A model generated the notes under the pieces. That model was not told where the DNA came from and searched no databases. It was given only the letters and a program-made list of their open reading frames with translations. From the NCBI GenBank assembly GCA_947458275.1, contig CANGYR010000002.1:248001-312000 (forward strand): DNA of 64,000 nt. The letters are read 5' to 3'. This document shows, piece by piece, positions 63,716 through 64,000 of this stretch (position 1 is its first letter; each line of letters starts with the position of its first letter). The position numbers and the translations under genes were made by a program. The DNA is from Chitinophagaceae bacterium (GTDB lineage Bacteria > Bacteroidota > Bacteroidia > Chitinophagales > Chitinophagaceae).

Positions 63716-63737
63716 TATTTCATCCATTTAATTTTTC

Positions 63738-63771
63738 AAGGCCGCCCTAAACAGGCGGCCTTTATTTTTTT
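63738..63771 (+). terminator. Terminator of the rpsF-rpsR-rplI operon
   Basis: Perfect 9-bp stem AAGGCCGCC/GGCGGCCTT (63738-63746 and 63754-63762), 7-nt loop, then a T-rich tail. The remaining 229 nt to the window edge are AT-rich and show no gene or RNA. Confidence 0.9.
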
Positions 63772-64000
63772 GGTGGCTTAACCGATTATGAACCAACATT
63801 TTAAATGAATTAAATTAAAAAGAATTGAGAATATATAGGCCTTCTAAATAAATATTAGTTACAAAAATGTCGATTTTTCAATATGAAAGCTTATCTTTAT
63901 GCAGTATTTAATGGTTTATGTTGTTTCGTTGCTCACTGAAAAAGCTTTACCAGCATATTTCAGATCATTGTAAAAAACTAAATCATTTTCATTTATTCAT

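Noticed and set aside
63882-63938. 18-codon ORF (ATG to TGA) near the right edge
   Set aside because: No promoter, no ribosome-binding feature and no recognisable peptide; expected by chance in AT-rich sequence.

Overview
The window is a gene-dense, roughly 40% GC chromosomal segment from a member of the Bacteroidota, most likely of the Chitinophagales/Sphingobacteriales side (inferred, not proven). The evidence is a 289-residue primary sigma factor of the short Bacteroidota type, many perfect TAnnTTTG -7 promoter elements, weak or absent Shine-Dalgarno sequences, the start of sprA next to ruvA, two secreted proteins with type IX secretion sorting domains (types A and B), and S16 and IspH forms typical of the phylum. 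I see no prophage, transposase, CRISPR array or plasmid function. Almost everything is housekeeping, and the interest lies in regulatory RNA and one signalling cluster.

Layout. 1-5.2 kb: sprA (partial), ruvA, fabH, a secreted subtilase and an RsmB-like rRNA methyltransferase. 5.3-7.5 kb: odhB/sucB and rpoD. 7.7-12.5 kb: a START-like protein, an unknown protein, an LptF/LptG permease, an exported lipoprotein superoxide dismutase and an M20 dipeptidase. 12.5-12.9 kb: a gap bounded by two same-strand terminators that probably encodes a structured RNA of about 210 nt. 12.9-16.5 kb: GTPases der and era separated by an 8-bp-period repeat, two paralogous lipoproteins and an initiator-like tRNA-Met. 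16.6-18.9 kb: a TPP riboswitch followed by a TonB-dependent receptor, presumably for thiamin. 18.9-23.2 kb: rhodanese, PASTA protein, ddl, lipoprotein, ferredoxin and a LuxC-type acyl-CoA reductase. 23.3-32.8 kb: HtrA protease, ispH, cmk, clpC, STAS protein, RNase Z, dapA and an L,D-transpeptidase-like protein.

32.9-37.9 kb: the threonine operon thrA-thrB-thrC preceded by a previously uncalled 23-codon leader peptide rich in Thr and Ile codons, a classic attenuation arrangement. 38.0-42.4 kb, divergent from it: a stand-alone H-NOX heme protein, a histidine kinase that begins with an HNOBA domain (the partner domain of H-NOX in soluble guanylate cyclase), and a REC-PAS-kinase protein. Together they form a probable nitric-oxide-sensing phosphorelay without a DNA-binding output in the cluster.

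42.4-57.0 kb: CAP-domain and SIMPL proteins, ubiX, lolA, mutS, a gliding-type C-terminal-domain protein, tryptophan 2,3-dioxygenase, a cysteine desulfurase, glmM, a methyltransferase, a PAP2 phosphatase and a CorC/HlyC-type membrane protein. 57.0-64.0 kb: rpsP, ffh and sucA on the minus strand, then rpsT and the rpsF-rpsR-rplI operon on the plus strand. A block of three related hairpins lies between rpsT and rpsF. sucA (E1) and sucB (E2) of 2-oxoglutarate dehydrogenase are both here but about 52 kb apart.

Intergenic degenerate tandem repeats with periods of 7, 8 and 9 bp occur at four places. Several genes start with TTG or GTG, and three have a -7 element almost touching the start codon, which suggests leaderless mRNAs.
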